Positions 16,362 through 25,693 of a stretch of DNA of 32,710 bases are shown here, piece by piece (positions within the stretch are counted from its first letter, which is position 1; every line of letters starts with the position of its first letter). The notes beneath the pieces were generated by a model that had not been told where the DNA came from, did not search any database, and saw only the letters and a program-made list of their open reading frames with translations. Both the position numbers and the translations under genes were made by a program. The stretch comes from an uncultured Clostridia bacterium (GTDB lineage Bacteria > Bacillota > Clostridia > Christensenellales > UBA1750). The stretch is taken from the NCBI GenBank assembly GCA_944381265.1, contig CALWKN010000214.1, positions 1 to 32,710 on the forward strand, given 5' to 3'.

Positions 16362-16957
16362 GCCAGTTGGCAAAGAAGACCGGTTTTGGCCGGAAGTTCA
16401 TGAACTTCATCGGCCTTGGCGCGGCTGAGGAGCCGATAGAAGACGAAGTGTATGACGAGGAGGAAGCCCCCGTGGTGAACAATAGACGCGACAACTACTC
16501 CACCGGCAGGAGCACAGGCTATACCCACAACGAGCCGCCCCGGCAGGAGCCGGCGGCGGACTACGGCTACGACAGCAGCAGCTATGAGGAGGACTACCGC
16601 GAGCCCGTCACCCAGGGCACCACGACCTACGGCTCCTCTTCCAAGATCATCAACCACCCGGCCGTGGCTGCGCGCCACCGCACGATGATCTACCAGCTCG
16701 ACTCCTACGAGGACAGCAAGGACGTCATCGACGATCTGCTCGAGGGCCACTCCGTGCTCATCAATCTCGAGGCGCTGGACCTGCCCGAGGCGCAGCGCAT
16801 CATCGACACGCTCATCGGCGCCTGCTACGCCATCAACGCCACCATCAAGAAGGCCGCCGCGCAGACCTACCTGCTCGCGCCCGAGACGGTGGAAGTGGCC
16901 GGCACCTACGCCGACGACGCCCGCACCAGCAAGATCTTCGAGGACGGCCACCACTAA
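16358..16957 (+). CDS. sepF: Cell division protein SepF
   Basis: A 199-residue SepF. It has an N-terminal amphipathic membrane-binding segment (KKTGFGRKFMNFIGLG), an acidic Tyr-rich linker (about 25-95), and the SepF core with IINHPAVAARHRTMIYQLDSYEDSKDVI...GHSVLINLEALD...RIIDTLIGACYA (about 103-170). SepF polymerises into rings that tether FtsZ to the membrane and shape the division septum. The start is either GTG 16358 (MSQLAKK), overlapping the yggS stop, or TTG 16367 (MAKK), which has AAGGAG at 9 bases; both are non-ATG. The linker is long compared with B. subtilis SepF (152 residues). Confidence 0.93.
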   Translation: MSQLAKKTGFGRKFMNFIGLGAAEEPIEDEVYDEEEAPVVNNRRDNYSTGRSTGYTHNEPPRQEPAADYGYDSSSYEEDYREPVTQGTTTYGSSSKIINHPAVAARHRTMIYQLDSYEDSKDVIDDLLEGHSVLINLEALDLPEAQRIIDTLIGACYAINATIKKAAAQTYLLAPETVEVAGTYADDARTSKIFEDGHH

Positions 16958-16984
16958 GGCGCAAGAGGGAGGACGGGAAAGCCG

Positions 16985-17272
16985 GTGCTCAACACCATAC
17001 TCTTCCAGGTCTTTCGCGGCGTGTACTGGGTGCTCAACCTCTGTTCCTGGGCCATCGTCCTGCGCGCGATACTCTCCTGGTTCCTGCGGCCGGACATGCC
17101 GGTGTACAACTTCCTTCTGCGGGTGACGGAGCCGCTGATCGCGCCCTTCCGCCCCCTGGCCTACAGGCTGACCAACGGGCGGCTGCCCATCGATCTTGCG
17201 CCGCTGTTTTCCTACATCGCCCTGATGATCCTGATGCGCCTTGTCACCTATGGCATGGTGTATCTTCTGTAG
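16985..17272 (+). CDS. YggT-family membrane protein (YlmG)
   Basis: A 95-residue protein with two hydrophobic segments and the family motif RAILSWFLRPDMPVYNFLLRVTEPLIAPFRPL. YggT/YlmG proteins are small membrane proteins linked to division and, in plastids, nucleoid distribution; biochemical function is unclear. It starts with GTG; GGGAGGA lies about 12 bases upstream. It lies between sepF and ylmH, the usual Firmicutes order, and stops 5 bases before the ylmH ATG. Confidence 0.9.
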   Translation: MLNTILFQVFRGVYWVLNLCSWAIVLRAILSWFLRPDMPVYNFLLRVTEPLIAPFRPLAYRLTNGRLPIDLAPLFSYIALMILMRLVTYGMVYLL

Positions 17273-17277
17273 CAAAA

Positions 17278-18030
17278 ATGCGAAATGAGACGGAAAGAGC
17301 CCTGGAGGCGGCGCGCTTTGCGGACCTGATCCGGCGTGCCCAGCGCATCTTCCGCCCGACTTTCTCCGCGTTTCTGACGCCGGACGCCCGCGCGCGCCTG
17401 ATGGCGCTGGCCCGGCGGGAGGGCCTGGAGTGCGCCGCCTTTGGCGGCTTTGCCGAAGCGGAGCGCGCCCTCGTCGGCCTGTGGCCGGACGGATGCGCGA
17501 CGGAAGAAGCGCCTGTGTCGGTCGTCGCCATCGCCTGGGACGGCCGCTTTGCCGCGCCGCAGCACCGGGATGTGCTGGGCGCGATACTGGCGCTGGGGCT
17601 GGAGCGGGAGACGATAGGCGACATCCGCCTGGAAGGCGAGACGGCCTACGCCGCCGCGACGCCCGCCATCGCCCGCTTCCTCTGCCAGAATCTGCAGGAG
17701 GTGGGCAGAAGCGGCGTGCGCGTTTCGCTCTACGACGGCCCGCTGCCGGAGGCGGAGCGCGGCGCCTCCGCCGTGGTCAACGTGCCCTCCCTGCGGCTGG
17801 ACGCCGTGCTCGCGCAGGTGCTGCGCCTTTCCCGCGCGCGGGCGCAGGCGCTCATCCGCGGCGGCAGCGTGCAGCGCAACTGGGAGGAGGAGGACCGCAC
17901 CGACGCCGAGGTCGCCCCGGGCGACGTGCTCTCCGTCCGCGGGCAGGGCCGCGTGCGCGTGCGGGCTGTGCAGGGAGAGAGCCGCAAGGGCCGGCTCTTC
18001 CTCGAGGTGGAGACGTTCCTAAAGCCCTGA
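17278..18030 (+). CDS. YlmH-type S4 RNA-binding protein
   Basis: The 250-residue product matches YlmH: an N-terminal alpha/beta domain and a C-terminal S4 domain (about 175-245) with LRLDAVLAQVLRLSRARAQALIRGGSVQRNW. In B. subtilis YlmH has been linked to ribosome-associated quality control, binding the large subunit alongside RqcH, and is partly redundant with RqcP. A rqcH gene lies 8 kb away in this window. The ATG has no good ribosome site and follows the yggT stop by 5 bases, so it probably depends on translational coupling. Confidence 0.88.
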   Translation: MRNETERALEAARFADLIRRAQRIFRPTFSAFLTPDARARLMALARREGLECAAFGGFAEAERALVGLWPDGCATEEAPVSVVAIAWDGRFAAPQHRDVLGAILALGLERETIGDIRLEGETAYAAATPAIARFLCQNLQEVGRSGVRVSLYDGPLPEAERGASAVVNVPSLRLDAVLAQVLRLSRARAQALIRGGSVQRNWEEEDRTDAEVAPGDVLSVRGQGRVRVRAVQGESRKGRLFLEVETFLKP

Positions 18031-18058
18031 ATACGGACGGAAAGGGGAGGCTGCGCGC

Positions 18059-18670
18059 ATGATCACATCGGACCAGATCCACGAAAAAGAGTTTTCCTAC
18101 AAGCTCCGCGGCTACAACGACGCGGAGGTGGACGCCTACCTCGACCAGCTCGCGGCCTTCATCGACAATCTGACCAAGGAAAACAAGGAACTGCGCGAGA
18201 GGCTGAAGTCCACCTCCGACCAGCTCACCTACATGAAGAACCTGGAGACGACGCTGCGCGACACGCTCGTCACCGCCCAGCGCAGCGCCGAGGAGACCAC
18301 CCGCAGCGCCGGCCTGCGCGCCGAGGAGATCCTCTCCAGCGCCAACGCCGAGGCCGACAAGATCGTCTCCGCGGCGCGGGAGGAGGCCGAGTCCATCCGC
18401 CGCCAGCTGGGCTCTTTGCGCCAGCAGGCCGCCACCTATCGCCAGAACTTCCGCATACTGCTGAATTCCCAGATGCAGCTGCTGGAGGAGTCGGGCCTTG
18501 GCCGCGAGCGCGCCGAAGACCTGCAGCCCACCCAGCGCCTTGCCGCCGTGCCCCGCCCCACGCGCCCGGGGCCTGACAGCGCCCCCGCCGAAGCGCGCAA
18601 GACGCTGCAGGACGCGCCCCTTGGCGGCGGCGCGCGCCGCATCGTGCCCATCCCGCAGGAGGAGAACTGA
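18059..18670 (+). CDS. divIVA: DivIVA-family division/polarity protein
   Basis: A 203-residue protein with the DivIVA N-terminal membrane-curvature domain (FSYKLRGYNDAEVDAYLDQLAAFIDNL, about residues 12-36) and long heptad-rich coiled coils to about residue 150. A Pro/Ala-rich low-complexity tail follows. DivIVA marks negatively curved membrane at poles and septa and recruits division-site proteins. GGAAAGGGGAGG precedes the ATG. It comes after ylmH and before lspA; the ileS gene found between divIVA and lspA in B. subtilis is absent here. Confidence 0.92.
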   Translation: MITSDQIHEKEFSYKLRGYNDAEVDAYLDQLAAFIDNLTKENKELRERLKSTSDQLTYMKNLETTLRDTLVTAQRSAEETTRSAGLRAEEILSSANAEADKIVSAAREEAESIRRQLGSLRQQAATYRQNFRILLNSQMQLLEESGLGRERAEDLQPTQRLAAVPRPTRPGPDSAPAEARKTLQDAPLGGGARRIVPIPQEEN

Positions 18671-19216
18671 ATGCCGCTGCTCTACATCGCGGTGATCGCC
18701 GCCGCCTTTTTGCTCGACCGCGTGGTGAAGATCTGGGCCGCCGGACCGCTCCTTGACGCGCACGGCGGCGTGCTGCCCCTGATCCCCGGCGTGTTCCAGC
18801 TCACCTACGCCGAAAACCGCGGCGCCGCCTTCAGCATGCTGCAGGGGCGCACGGATCTTCTGGTCGGGCTGACGGTGGTCATCTGCCTGATCGGGCTGTA
18901 CTTCCTCTTTTTCTCCCGCCGCCGCTACCCGCTGTGGCCGAGTCTGGCCCTGGCCCTGGCCCTGGGCGGCGCGCTGGGCAACCTCTATGACCGCCTGGTC
19001 TTCGGCTTTGTGATCGATATGTTCGACTTTTGCCTGATTAACTTCGCCATATTCAACGTCGCGGACAGCTTTGTCAACATCGGCGTGATCTTACTGGCAG
19101 TATGGATGATCTTCTTTGAGGAAAAGGACAAGCGCCGCGGCGACAGGCGCTGGGGCAGAAGCGAAAGAAAGGACCGCGCCCATGAAGAACTTTCTTTGGA
19201 CGGCGACGAAAGATGA
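18671..19216 (+). CDS. lspA: Lipoprotein signal peptidase (signal peptidase II)
   Basis: A 181-residue membrane protein with four hydrophobic segments. The family motifs are NRGAAFSML, NLYDRLVFGFVIDMFDF and FNVADSFVNIGVI, and the catalytic aspartates lie near D116 and D132. It cleaves signal peptides of diacylglyceryl-modified prolipoproteins; the lipoprotein at the right edge of this window is a possible substrate. AGGAGG lies 8 bases before the ATG. The C-terminus has an unusually long charged tail (KDKRRGDRRWGRSERK and beyond), partly because the frame runs 35 bases into rluD. Confidence 0.93.
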   Translation: MPLLYIAVIAAAFLLDRVVKIWAAGPLLDAHGGVLPLIPGVFQLTYAENRGAAFSMLQGRTDLLVGLTVVICLIGLYFLFFSRRRYPLWPSLALALALGGALGNLYDRLVFGFVIDMFDFCLINFAIFNVADSFVNIGVILLAVWMIFFEEKDKRRGDRRWGRSERKDRAHEELSLDGDER

Positions 19217-20099
19217 CGAAGGCATCCGCTTGGATGCCTTTTTGGCGCGGGAAAGCGGGGAGAGCCGCTCCCGCGTGCAGAACCTGATGCAGGAAGGCCG
19301 CGTCGCGGTCAACGGCGCGCCGCCGAAAAAAGCCGGGCAGGCCGTGAGCGCGGGCGACGCCATCGCCCTGACCATCCCCGACCCCGAACCCTTGACCGCG
19401 CTGCCGGTGGAGATGGACATCCCCATCGTCTACGAGGACGCGGACATCGTCGTGGTCAACAAGCCGCGCGACCTCGTCACGCACCCGGCCGCCGGCCACG
19501 CGCAGGACACGCTGGTCAACGCCCTGCTCTACGCCTGCGACGACCTGTCCGGCATCGGCGGCGTGCTGCGCCCCGGCATCGTACACCGCCTGGACAAGGA
19601 CACCACCGGCCTTATCGTCGTGGCCAAGAACGACCGCGCCCACCTGGACCTGGCCGAGCAGATCCGCGTCCACAGCGCCGGGCGCGTCTACTGGGCCCTG
19701 CTGGAGGGGCACCTTCGCGAGGAGTCGGGCCGGGTGGAGGCGCCGATCGGCCGGAACCCCCGCGACCGCAAGAAGATGGCCGTCGTCCCCGGCGGGCGTG
19801 ATGCTCTGACCAACTTCTGCGTGCGCGAGTCGCTGCCGCGCACGACGCTTGTGGAGTGCCGCCTGGTCACCGGGCGCACGCACCAGATCCGCGTGCACAT
19901 GGCCAGCCTCGGCCACCCGGTCTGCGGCGATCCGCTCTACGGCTTTCGCAAGTCCGCCGCCGCGCCCTGCCCGCTGATGCTCCACGCCCGCGAGCTGCAC
20001 ATCCGCCATCCGCGCACCGGGCAGGAGATGAACTTCATTGCTGAGCCGCCAGAGGACTTCCTGCGTGTGCTGGAAAGAGAGCGCGCGCGCAAAACTTAA
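19182..20099 (+). CDS. RluD-type 23S rRNA pseudouridine synthase
   Basis: A 305-residue RluA/RluD-family enzyme. An N-terminal S4 domain covers about residues 14-75 (RLDAFLARESGESRSRVQNLMQEGRVAVNG). The catalytic D138 is in HRLDKDTTGLIV, followed by VECRLVTGRTHQIRVHMASLGHPVCGDPLYG. In B. subtilis its counterpart YlyB also lies between lspA and pyrR; RluD proteins modify helix 69 of 23S rRNA, but the exact uridines here are inferred. AAAGGA at 19168-19173 selects ATG 19182, which lies inside lspA; a longer in-frame start at 19116 adds a non-homologous, basic stretch and is rejected. Confidence 0.92.
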   Translation: MKNFLWTATKDDEGIRLDAFLARESGESRSRVQNLMQEGRVAVNGAPPKKAGQAVSAGDAIALTIPDPEPLTALPVEMDIPIVYEDADIVVVNKPRDLVTHPAAGHAQDTLVNALLYACDDLSGIGGVLRPGIVHRLDKDTTGLIVVAKNDRAHLDLAEQIRVHSAGRVYWALLEGHLREESGRVEAPIGRNPRDRKKMAVVPGGRDALTNFCVRESLPRTTLVECRLVTGRTHQIRVHMASLGHPVCGDPLYGFRKSAAAPCPLMLHARELHIRHPRTGQEMNFIAEPPEDFLRVLERERARKT

Positions 20100-20106
20100 C
20101 GCATAC

Positions 20107-20140
20107 GCGCCCCCGCCTTTGTAGACAGGGGGCGCTTTTT
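20107..20140 (+). terminator. Terminator ending the division operon
   Basis: GCGCCCCC (20107-20114) pairs with GGGGGCGC (20128-20135), 13-base loop, followed by TTTTT (20136-20140). Its 3' half lies within the promoter of the pyr operon. Confidence 0.88.
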
Positions 20141-20150
20141 GTGCTATAGT
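20122..20150 (+). promoter_or_regulatory. SigA-type promoter of the pyr operon
   Basis: TAGACA (20122-20127), 17-base spacer and TATAGT (20145-20150), each one base from consensus. The -35 box lies in the loop and the spacer holds the 3' arm and T-run of the rluD terminator. Start near 20157. Confidence 0.8.
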
Positions 20151-20170
20151 GGGAGACGGATAAGAAGCGT

Positions 20171-20841
<671 letters not shown>

Positions 20842-20879
20842 CTTTGCCCCTTCCCCCGTGAACAAAAGGAGAATGCACC

Positions 20880-21812
20880 ATGGCTTTTAAACACAAGGAC
20901 CTGCTCTCCCTGCGCGACGTGGAGCGGGAAGAGATCGAGATGATCCTCTCCACCGCCGCCTCCATGCGGCCCCTGCTCGACAGCCCGACGAAGAAGACCG
21001 CGCACCTGCAGGGCAAGTCGATCGTCACGCTCTTTTACGAAAACTCCACCCGCACCCGCATGAGCTTTGAACTGGCCAGCAAGTACATGGGCGCGGCGGC
21101 GGCCAACATCTCCGCCTCCGCCTCCTCCGTGCAGAAGGGCGAGACGCTGCTGGACACCGGGCGCACGCTCGACCGCATGGGCACGGACGTCATCATCATC
21201 CGCCACCCGATGTCCGGCGCGCCGCACCTGCTGGCCCAGCACGTCAACGCCGCCGTCATCAACGCCGGCGACGGCATCAACGAGCACCCCACCCAGGCGC
21301 TGCTGGATATGTTCACCATCAAGCGCCACAAGGGGCATCTGGACGGGCTGAAGGTGGCCATCGTCGGCGACGTGCTGCACTCGCGCGTGGCGCGCTCCAA
21401 CGTCTTCGGCCTGCACACCATGGGCGCGGAGGTCGTGCTCTGCGCGCCGCCCACGCTCATGCCGGCGCAGATGGAGGAGCTGGGCGTAAAGACCTACACC
21501 CGCGTCGAGGAAGCCGTCGAGGGCGCGGACGTGGTCATGGGCCTGCGCATCCAGCGCGAGCGCCAGGAGGAGGGCAACTTCCCCTCCCTGCGCGAGTACG
21601 CCGACTTCTTCGGCATCAACGAGGCGCGCCTGAAGTACGCCAAGCCCGACGCCCTGATCATGCACCCCGGCCCCATCAACCGCGGGGTGGAGATCACCAG
21701 CGACGCGGCGGACTCCGACGCCTCCGTCATCAACGAACAGGTCACAAGCGGCGTGGCGGTGCGCATGGCGCTGCTCTACCTGCTGACCAGAAAGGGTGTG
21801 CAAAACGCATGA
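20880..21812 (+). CDS. pyrB: Aspartate carbamoyltransferase catalytic subunit
   Basis: A 310-residue enzyme joining carbamoyl phosphate and aspartate, the first committed step of pyrimidine synthesis. The carbamoyl-phosphate motif [11 protein letters not shown] begins at about residue 54 and HPTQALLDM is near 136; the LRIQRER aspartate-site segment lies near 222. No regulatory subunit pyrI follows, as in Bacillus, so control is probably through PyrR only. AAAAGGAG precedes the ATG. The stop overlaps the pyrC start (ATGA). Confidence 0.97.
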   Translation: MAFKHKDLLSLRDVEREEIEMILSTAASMRPLLDSPTKKTAHLQGKSIVTLFYENSTRTRMSFELASKYMGAAAANISASASSVQKGETLLDTGRTLDRMGTDVIIIRHPMSGAPHLLAQHVNAAVINAGDGINEHPTQALLDMFTIKRHKGHLDGLKVAIVGDVLHSRVARSNVFGLHTMGAEVVLCAPPTLMPAQMEELGVKTYTRVEEAVEGADVVMGLRIQRERQEEGNFPSLREYADFFGINEARLKYAKPDALIMHPGPINRGVEITSDAADSDASVINEQVTSGVAVRMALLYLLTRKGVQNA

Positions 21813-23086
21813 AGCTGCTCGTAAAGAATGGGATCGTCCCCGGCCGCGGCGCCTGTGACGTGCTGATTTCGGACGGGATCATCGAGGAAGTCGCGCCGGG
21901 GATCTCCGCCTCCGACGCCGAAGTCGTGGACGCGCACGGCCTCTACGTCCTGCCCGGCATGGTGGACCTGCACTGCCACCTGCGCGACCCCGGATTGGAG
22001 TACAAGGAGGACATCGTCTCCGGCACGCGCGCCGCGGCCGCCGGCGGCTTTACCTCCGTCTGCTGCATGGCCAATACCGAGCCTGTCAACGACAACGCGG
22101 TCGTCACTTCCTATATCATCCACAAGGCCGAGACCGAGGGCAGCGGCGTACACGTCTACCCCATCGGCGCGGTGTCCAAGGGCCTCAAAGGCGAGAACAT
22201 GGCCGAGATCGGCGAGATGGCCCGCGCCGGCATCGTCGCCATCTCCGACGACGGCAAGCCCGTGATGAACGCCCAGCTCATGCGCCGGGCCATGGAGTAC
22301 GGCGCGGCCTTTGGCATGACGGTGTTCGACCACTGCGAGGACATCCACCTGGTCAACAAGGGCGTGATGAACGAGGGCTACAACTCCACGCTCTTCGGCC
22401 TGCGCGGCATCACCCGCGCCGCCGAGGAGGTGCAGATCGCCCGCGACGCGATCCTTGCCGAGACGCTGGACCTGCCCATCCACATCTGCCACGTCTCCAC
22501 CGCCGGCGGCGTGCGCATCATCCGGGAGGCCAAGGCCCGCGGCGTTAAGATCACCGCCGAGACCGCGCCCCACTATCTGGCCGGCACCGACGACATGGTC
22601 GGCTCCTACAACGCCGTGACCAAGGTCAACCCGCCCCTGCGCCTGGAGGAGGACCAGGAGGCGCTGATCGAGGGCCTGCGCGACGGCACGATCGACGCCA
22701 TCGCCACCGACCACGCCCCGCACCACCGCGACGAGAAGGAGGTCGAGTACAACCTCGCCCTCTCCGGCATCTCCGGCTTTGAGACGGCCTTTGCCCTTGG
22801 CATGGAGACGCTGGTCCACGGCCACCACATGCCGCTGGAGGACTACGTCAAGCTCGTGAGCACCAACCCGGCCAGGATCCTCAAGAAGAACTGCGGCGAG
22901 ATCGCCCCCGGCAGGGACGCCGACTTCCTGCTCGCCGACCCCAACGAGGAGTGGTGCATCGACAAGAACAAGTTCCTCTCCAAGGGCAAGAACACCCCCT
23001 TCCACGGCACCATGGTACACGGCCGCGTCAAGGCCACGTTCGTCGGCGGCAAGTGCATCTACCGCGACGGGCAGGACGAAAAGTAA
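21809..23086 (+). CDS. pyrC: Dihydroorotase (class I)
   Basis: A 425-residue amidohydrolase closing carbamoyl aspartate to dihydroorotate. The metal ligands H55 and H57 are in [10 protein letters not shown], the ANTEPVND substrate motif is near 91, the DHCED and HICHVST segments carry further ligands, and ATDHAPHH holds the catalytic Asp. This pattern is the long class I form of Gram-positive bacteria rather than the E. coli form. It overlaps pyrB by four bases. Carbamoyl-phosphate synthase genes (carAB), which often follow, are not in the window. Confidence 0.97.
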   Translation: MKLLVKNGIVPGRGACDVLISDGIIEEVAPGISASDAEVVDAHGLYVLPGMVDLHCHLRDPGLEYKEDIVSGTRAAAAGGFTSVCCMANTEPVNDNAVVTSYIIHKAETEGSGVHVYPIGAVSKGLKGENMAEIGEMARAGIVAISDDGKPVMNAQLMRRAMEYGAAFGMTVFDHCEDIHLVNKGVMNEGYNSTLFGLRGITRAAEEVQIARDAILAETLDLPIHICHVSTAGGVRIIREAKARGVKITAETAPHYLAGTDDMVGSYNAVTKVNPPLRLEEDQEALIEGLRDGTIDAIATDHAPHHRDEKEVEYNLALSGISGFETAFALGMETLVHGHHMPLEDYVKLVSTNPARILKKNCGEIAPGRDADFLLADPNEEWCIDKNKFLSKGKNTPFHGTMVHGRVKATFVGGKCIYRDGQDEK

Positions 23087-23099
23087 GGAGGAGCAGAGC

Positions 23100-24005
23100 A
23101 TGAAACTCGCCATCGACGCGCTGATCGAGGGGATCGAGCGCCTGGGCAACCCCACGGCCGTGGGCCTGGACACGCAGCTTGCGCACCTGCCGGAAGGGTT
23201 TGCCGGCCGCGTGCAGAGCTTTGCCGACGCCGCGGACGCCATCCTTCGCTACAACAAGGCCATCGTCGACGCGCTGTGCGGCGTGGTCCCCTGCGCCAAG
23301 GTGCAGATCGCCTATTACGAGATGTACGGCGTGCCCGGCATGCAGGCCTTCCGCGAGACGCTCGCCTACGCCAAGGAAAAGGGCATGGTCGTCATCGCCG
23401 ACGCCAAGCGCAATGACATCGGCTCCACCGCCGGGGCCTACGCCAACGCCTTCCTCGGGGAGACGCCTTTGGGCGAAACGGCGGACAGCGCCTTCCCCGC
23501 GGACTTTGTCACCGTCAACGCCTACCTCGGCTGGGACGGCGTGGAGCCCTTCGTAAAGGCCTCCGCCGTGCGCGGCGGCGGGATCTTTGCGCTGGTCAAG
23601 ACCTCCAATCCCTCCGGCGTGCAGCTGCAGGACCTGAAGATCGGCGAGCGCACGGTCTATGAGGTCATGGGCGACCTCGTCTCCGAGTGGGGCAAGGACT
23701 CCATCGGCGAAAACGGCTATTCCTCCATCGGCGCGGTGGTGGGCGCGACGTATCCGGAGCAGGGCGCGTCCCTGCGCCGGCGCCTACCCCACACCTTCTT
23801 CCTCGTGCCCGGCTACGGCGCGCAGGGCGCCACCGGCAAGGACCTGCGCGGCTGCTTCGACGCGCAGGGGCGCGGCGCGGTGGTCAACGCCTCCCGCTCG
23901 ATCCTGACCGCCTGGCGCAAGCAGCCGGGCGTGGACTTTGCGCAGGCCGCCTATAACGAGGCCGTGCGCATGCGGGAGGACATCATGGAGGGCATCCGCG
24001 CATGA
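23100..24005 (+). CDS. pyrF: Orotidine-5'-phosphate decarboxylase (type 2)
   Basis: A 301-residue decarboxylase producing UMP from OMP. The catalytic set is in DAKRNDIG starting at D101, and the longer length with the PGYGAQGATGKDL phosphate-binding segment marks the type 2 family. AAGGAGGAG lies before the ATG at 23100. The final codons overlap the pyrK start (ATGA). The enzyme that supplies OMP, PyrE, is not encoded in the window. Confidence 0.95.
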   Translation: MKLAIDALIEGIERLGNPTAVGLDTQLAHLPEGFAGRVQSFADAADAILRYNKAIVDALCGVVPCAKVQIAYYEMYGVPGMQAFRETLAYAKEKGMVVIADAKRNDIGSTAGAYANAFLGETPLGETADSAFPADFVTVNAYLGWDGVEPFVKASAVRGGGIFALVKTSNPSGVQLQDLKIGERTVYEVMGDLVSEWGKDSIGENGYSSIGAVVGATYPEQGASLRRRLPHTFFLVPGYGAQGATGKDLRGCFDAQGRGAVVNASRSILTAWRKQPGVDFAQAAYNEAVRMREDIMEGIRA

Positions 24006-24775
24006 AGAGATTGACGGCAAAGGTCCTCTCCTGCGCGCCGCTGAACGCGGAGATGGGCCTGCTCACGCTCGCCCTTCCGGCCGGGGCGGAGGCCGCGGTC
24101 CCCGGGCAGTTTGCCCACATCGCGGTGCCCGGCGACCGCGCGCACCTGCTGCGCCGCCCCATCTCCCTCTATTCCGTGCACGACGGCATACTGGAGCTTG
24201 GCATCGCGGCAAAGGGCGAGGGCACAAGGCGCATCCTTCAGGCAAAGCCAGGCGAAGAGATCGACCTGCTCTACCCCCTGGGCCGCGGGTTTGACAAGGG
24301 GGCGATGCGGCGCATCGCCTTCGTCGGCGGCGGCATAGGCGTCGCGCCCCTGCGCTTTGCCATGGAGCGCTTCGCCGACGCGCAGTGCCGCGCGGTCTTC
24401 GGCTTCCGCAGCCGCGATCTGCTCTACGCGGTGGAGGAATGCGAAAAGACGGGCGCGAGCGTCACCGTCTGCACGGACGACGGCAGCGCCGGCTTCCACG
24501 GCCTGGTCACCGGCCCCTTGGAGGAGATGCTGCGCCGCGGCGAGGTGGACGGCGTCATGGCCTGCGGCCCGACGCCCATGCTGCGCGCGGTGCAGGCCCT
24601 CGCCCTGCGCTGCGGGGTCCCGGCGCAGCTCTCCCTGGAGGAGCACATGGGCTGCGGCCTTGGCGCGTGCCTAACCTGCAACTGCAAGGTCAAGGCGAAG
24701 GACGGGGAATTCGGCTACAAGCGCGTCTGCGCCGACGGCCCGGTGTTCCCGGCAGAGGAGGTCGTGTTCGGATGA
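24002..24775 (+). CDS. pyrK: Dihydroorotate dehydrogenase B electron-transfer subunit
   Basis: A 257-residue FAD and 2Fe-2S protein that passes electrons from dihydroorotate dehydrogenase to NAD+. The FAD motif RRPISLYSV lies near 56-64 and the nucleotide motif GGGIGVAPL near 108. The iron-sulfur cysteines are C218, C223, C226 and C243. The order with pyrD and the four-base overlaps at both ends indicate equal production of the two subunits. This NAD-linked form suits an anaerobe. Confidence 0.96.
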   Translation: MKRLTAKVLSCAPLNAEMGLLTLALPAGAEAAVPGQFAHIAVPGDRAHLLRRPISLYSVHDGILELGIAAKGEGTRRILQAKPGEEIDLLYPLGRGFDKGAMRRIAFVGGGIGVAPLRFAMERFADAQCRAVFGFRSRDLLYAVEECEKTGASVTVCTDDGSAGFHGLVTGPLEEMLRRGEVDGVMACGPTPMLRAVQALALRCGVPAQLSLEEHMGCGLGACLTCNCKVKAKDGEFGYKRVCADGPVFPAEEVVFG

Positions 24776-25680
24776 ATATGGGCGTGAATCTTTGCGGCGT
24801 GGAGCTGAAGAACCCGGTCATCGCCGCCTCCGGCACCTTCGGCTTTGGCCGGGAGTACGACGAGTTCTACGACGTGGGGAGCCTTGGCGGCATCTCGGTC
24901 AAGGGCCTGACGCGCCTGCCGCGCCTGGGCAACCCGCCCCACCGCATCACCGAGACGCCCTCCGGCGTGCTCAACAGCGTCGGCCTGCAGAACCCGGGCG
25001 TGGAGGCCTTCATCGAGAAGGACCTGCCCTGGCTGCTGGAAAAGGGCGCGGTGGTGGTGGCCAACGCCGCCGGCAGCACGGAGGACGACTACTGCTATAT
25101 GGCGGAGCGCCTCTCCAAGACCGGCATCCACATCCTTGAAATGAACATCTCCTGCCCCAACGTCAAGGAGGGCGGCGTGGCCTTTGGCACGAGGCCGGAG
25201 TCCGTCTACCACATCACCAAGGCCGTGCGCGCCCACTGCGCAAAGCCCCTGATGGTCAAGCTCTCGCCCAACGTCGCGGACATAGCCGAGGTGGCGCGGG
25301 CGGCGCAGGAGGGCGGCGCGGACGCGATCTCGCTGATCAACACGCTCACCGGCATGGCGGTGGACGTGCGCACCCGCCGCCCGGTGCTGGCCAACGTCGT
25401 GGGCGGGCTCTCCGGCCCGGCGGTGCGCCCGGTGGCGCTGCGCATGTGCTACCAGGCGGCAGAGGCCGTGTCCATTCCGGTGGTGGGCATGGGCGGCATC
25501 GAGACGGGCGAGGACGCGGCGGCCTTCCTGCTGGTGGGCTGCACGGCGGTGCAGGTGGGCACGGCCAATCTGCACAACCCCTACGCCTGCCCGGAGGTCG
25601 TGCGCGGGCTGGAAGCGGTCTGCGCGCAGCAGGGCGTGCAGGACGTGCGCGAGCTCATCGGCGCGCTGCGCCTGGACTAA
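24772..25680 (+). CDS. pyrD: Dihydroorotate dehydrogenase B catalytic subunit
   Basis: A 302-residue FMN enzyme oxidising dihydroorotate to orotate. The N-terminal VELKNPVIAASGTFG and the NSVGLQNPGVEAF segment are typical. The catalytic cysteine is C128 in MNISCPNVKEGG, which marks the class 1B enzyme that works with PyrK. GGIETGEDAAAFLLVG near the end holds the FMN phosphate site. AGAGGAGG (24754-24761) supports the ATG at 24772 overlapping the pyrK stop; a second ATG two codons later is possible. Confidence 0.96.
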   Translation: MNMGVNLCGVELKNPVIAASGTFGFGREYDEFYDVGSLGGISVKGLTRLPRLGNPPHRITETPSGVLNSVGLQNPGVEAFIEKDLPWLLEKGAVVVANAAGSTEDDYCYMAERLSKTGIHILEMNISCPNVKEGGVAFGTRPESVYHITKAVRAHCAKPLMVKLSPNVADIAEVARAAQEGGADAISLINTLTGMAVDVRTRRPVLANVVGGLSGPAVRPVALRMCYQAAEAVSIPVVGMGGIETGEDAAAFLLVGCTAVQVGTANLHNPYACPEVVRGLEAVCAQQGVQDVRELIGALRLD

Positions 25681-25693
25681 GGAGGGGCGCGCG

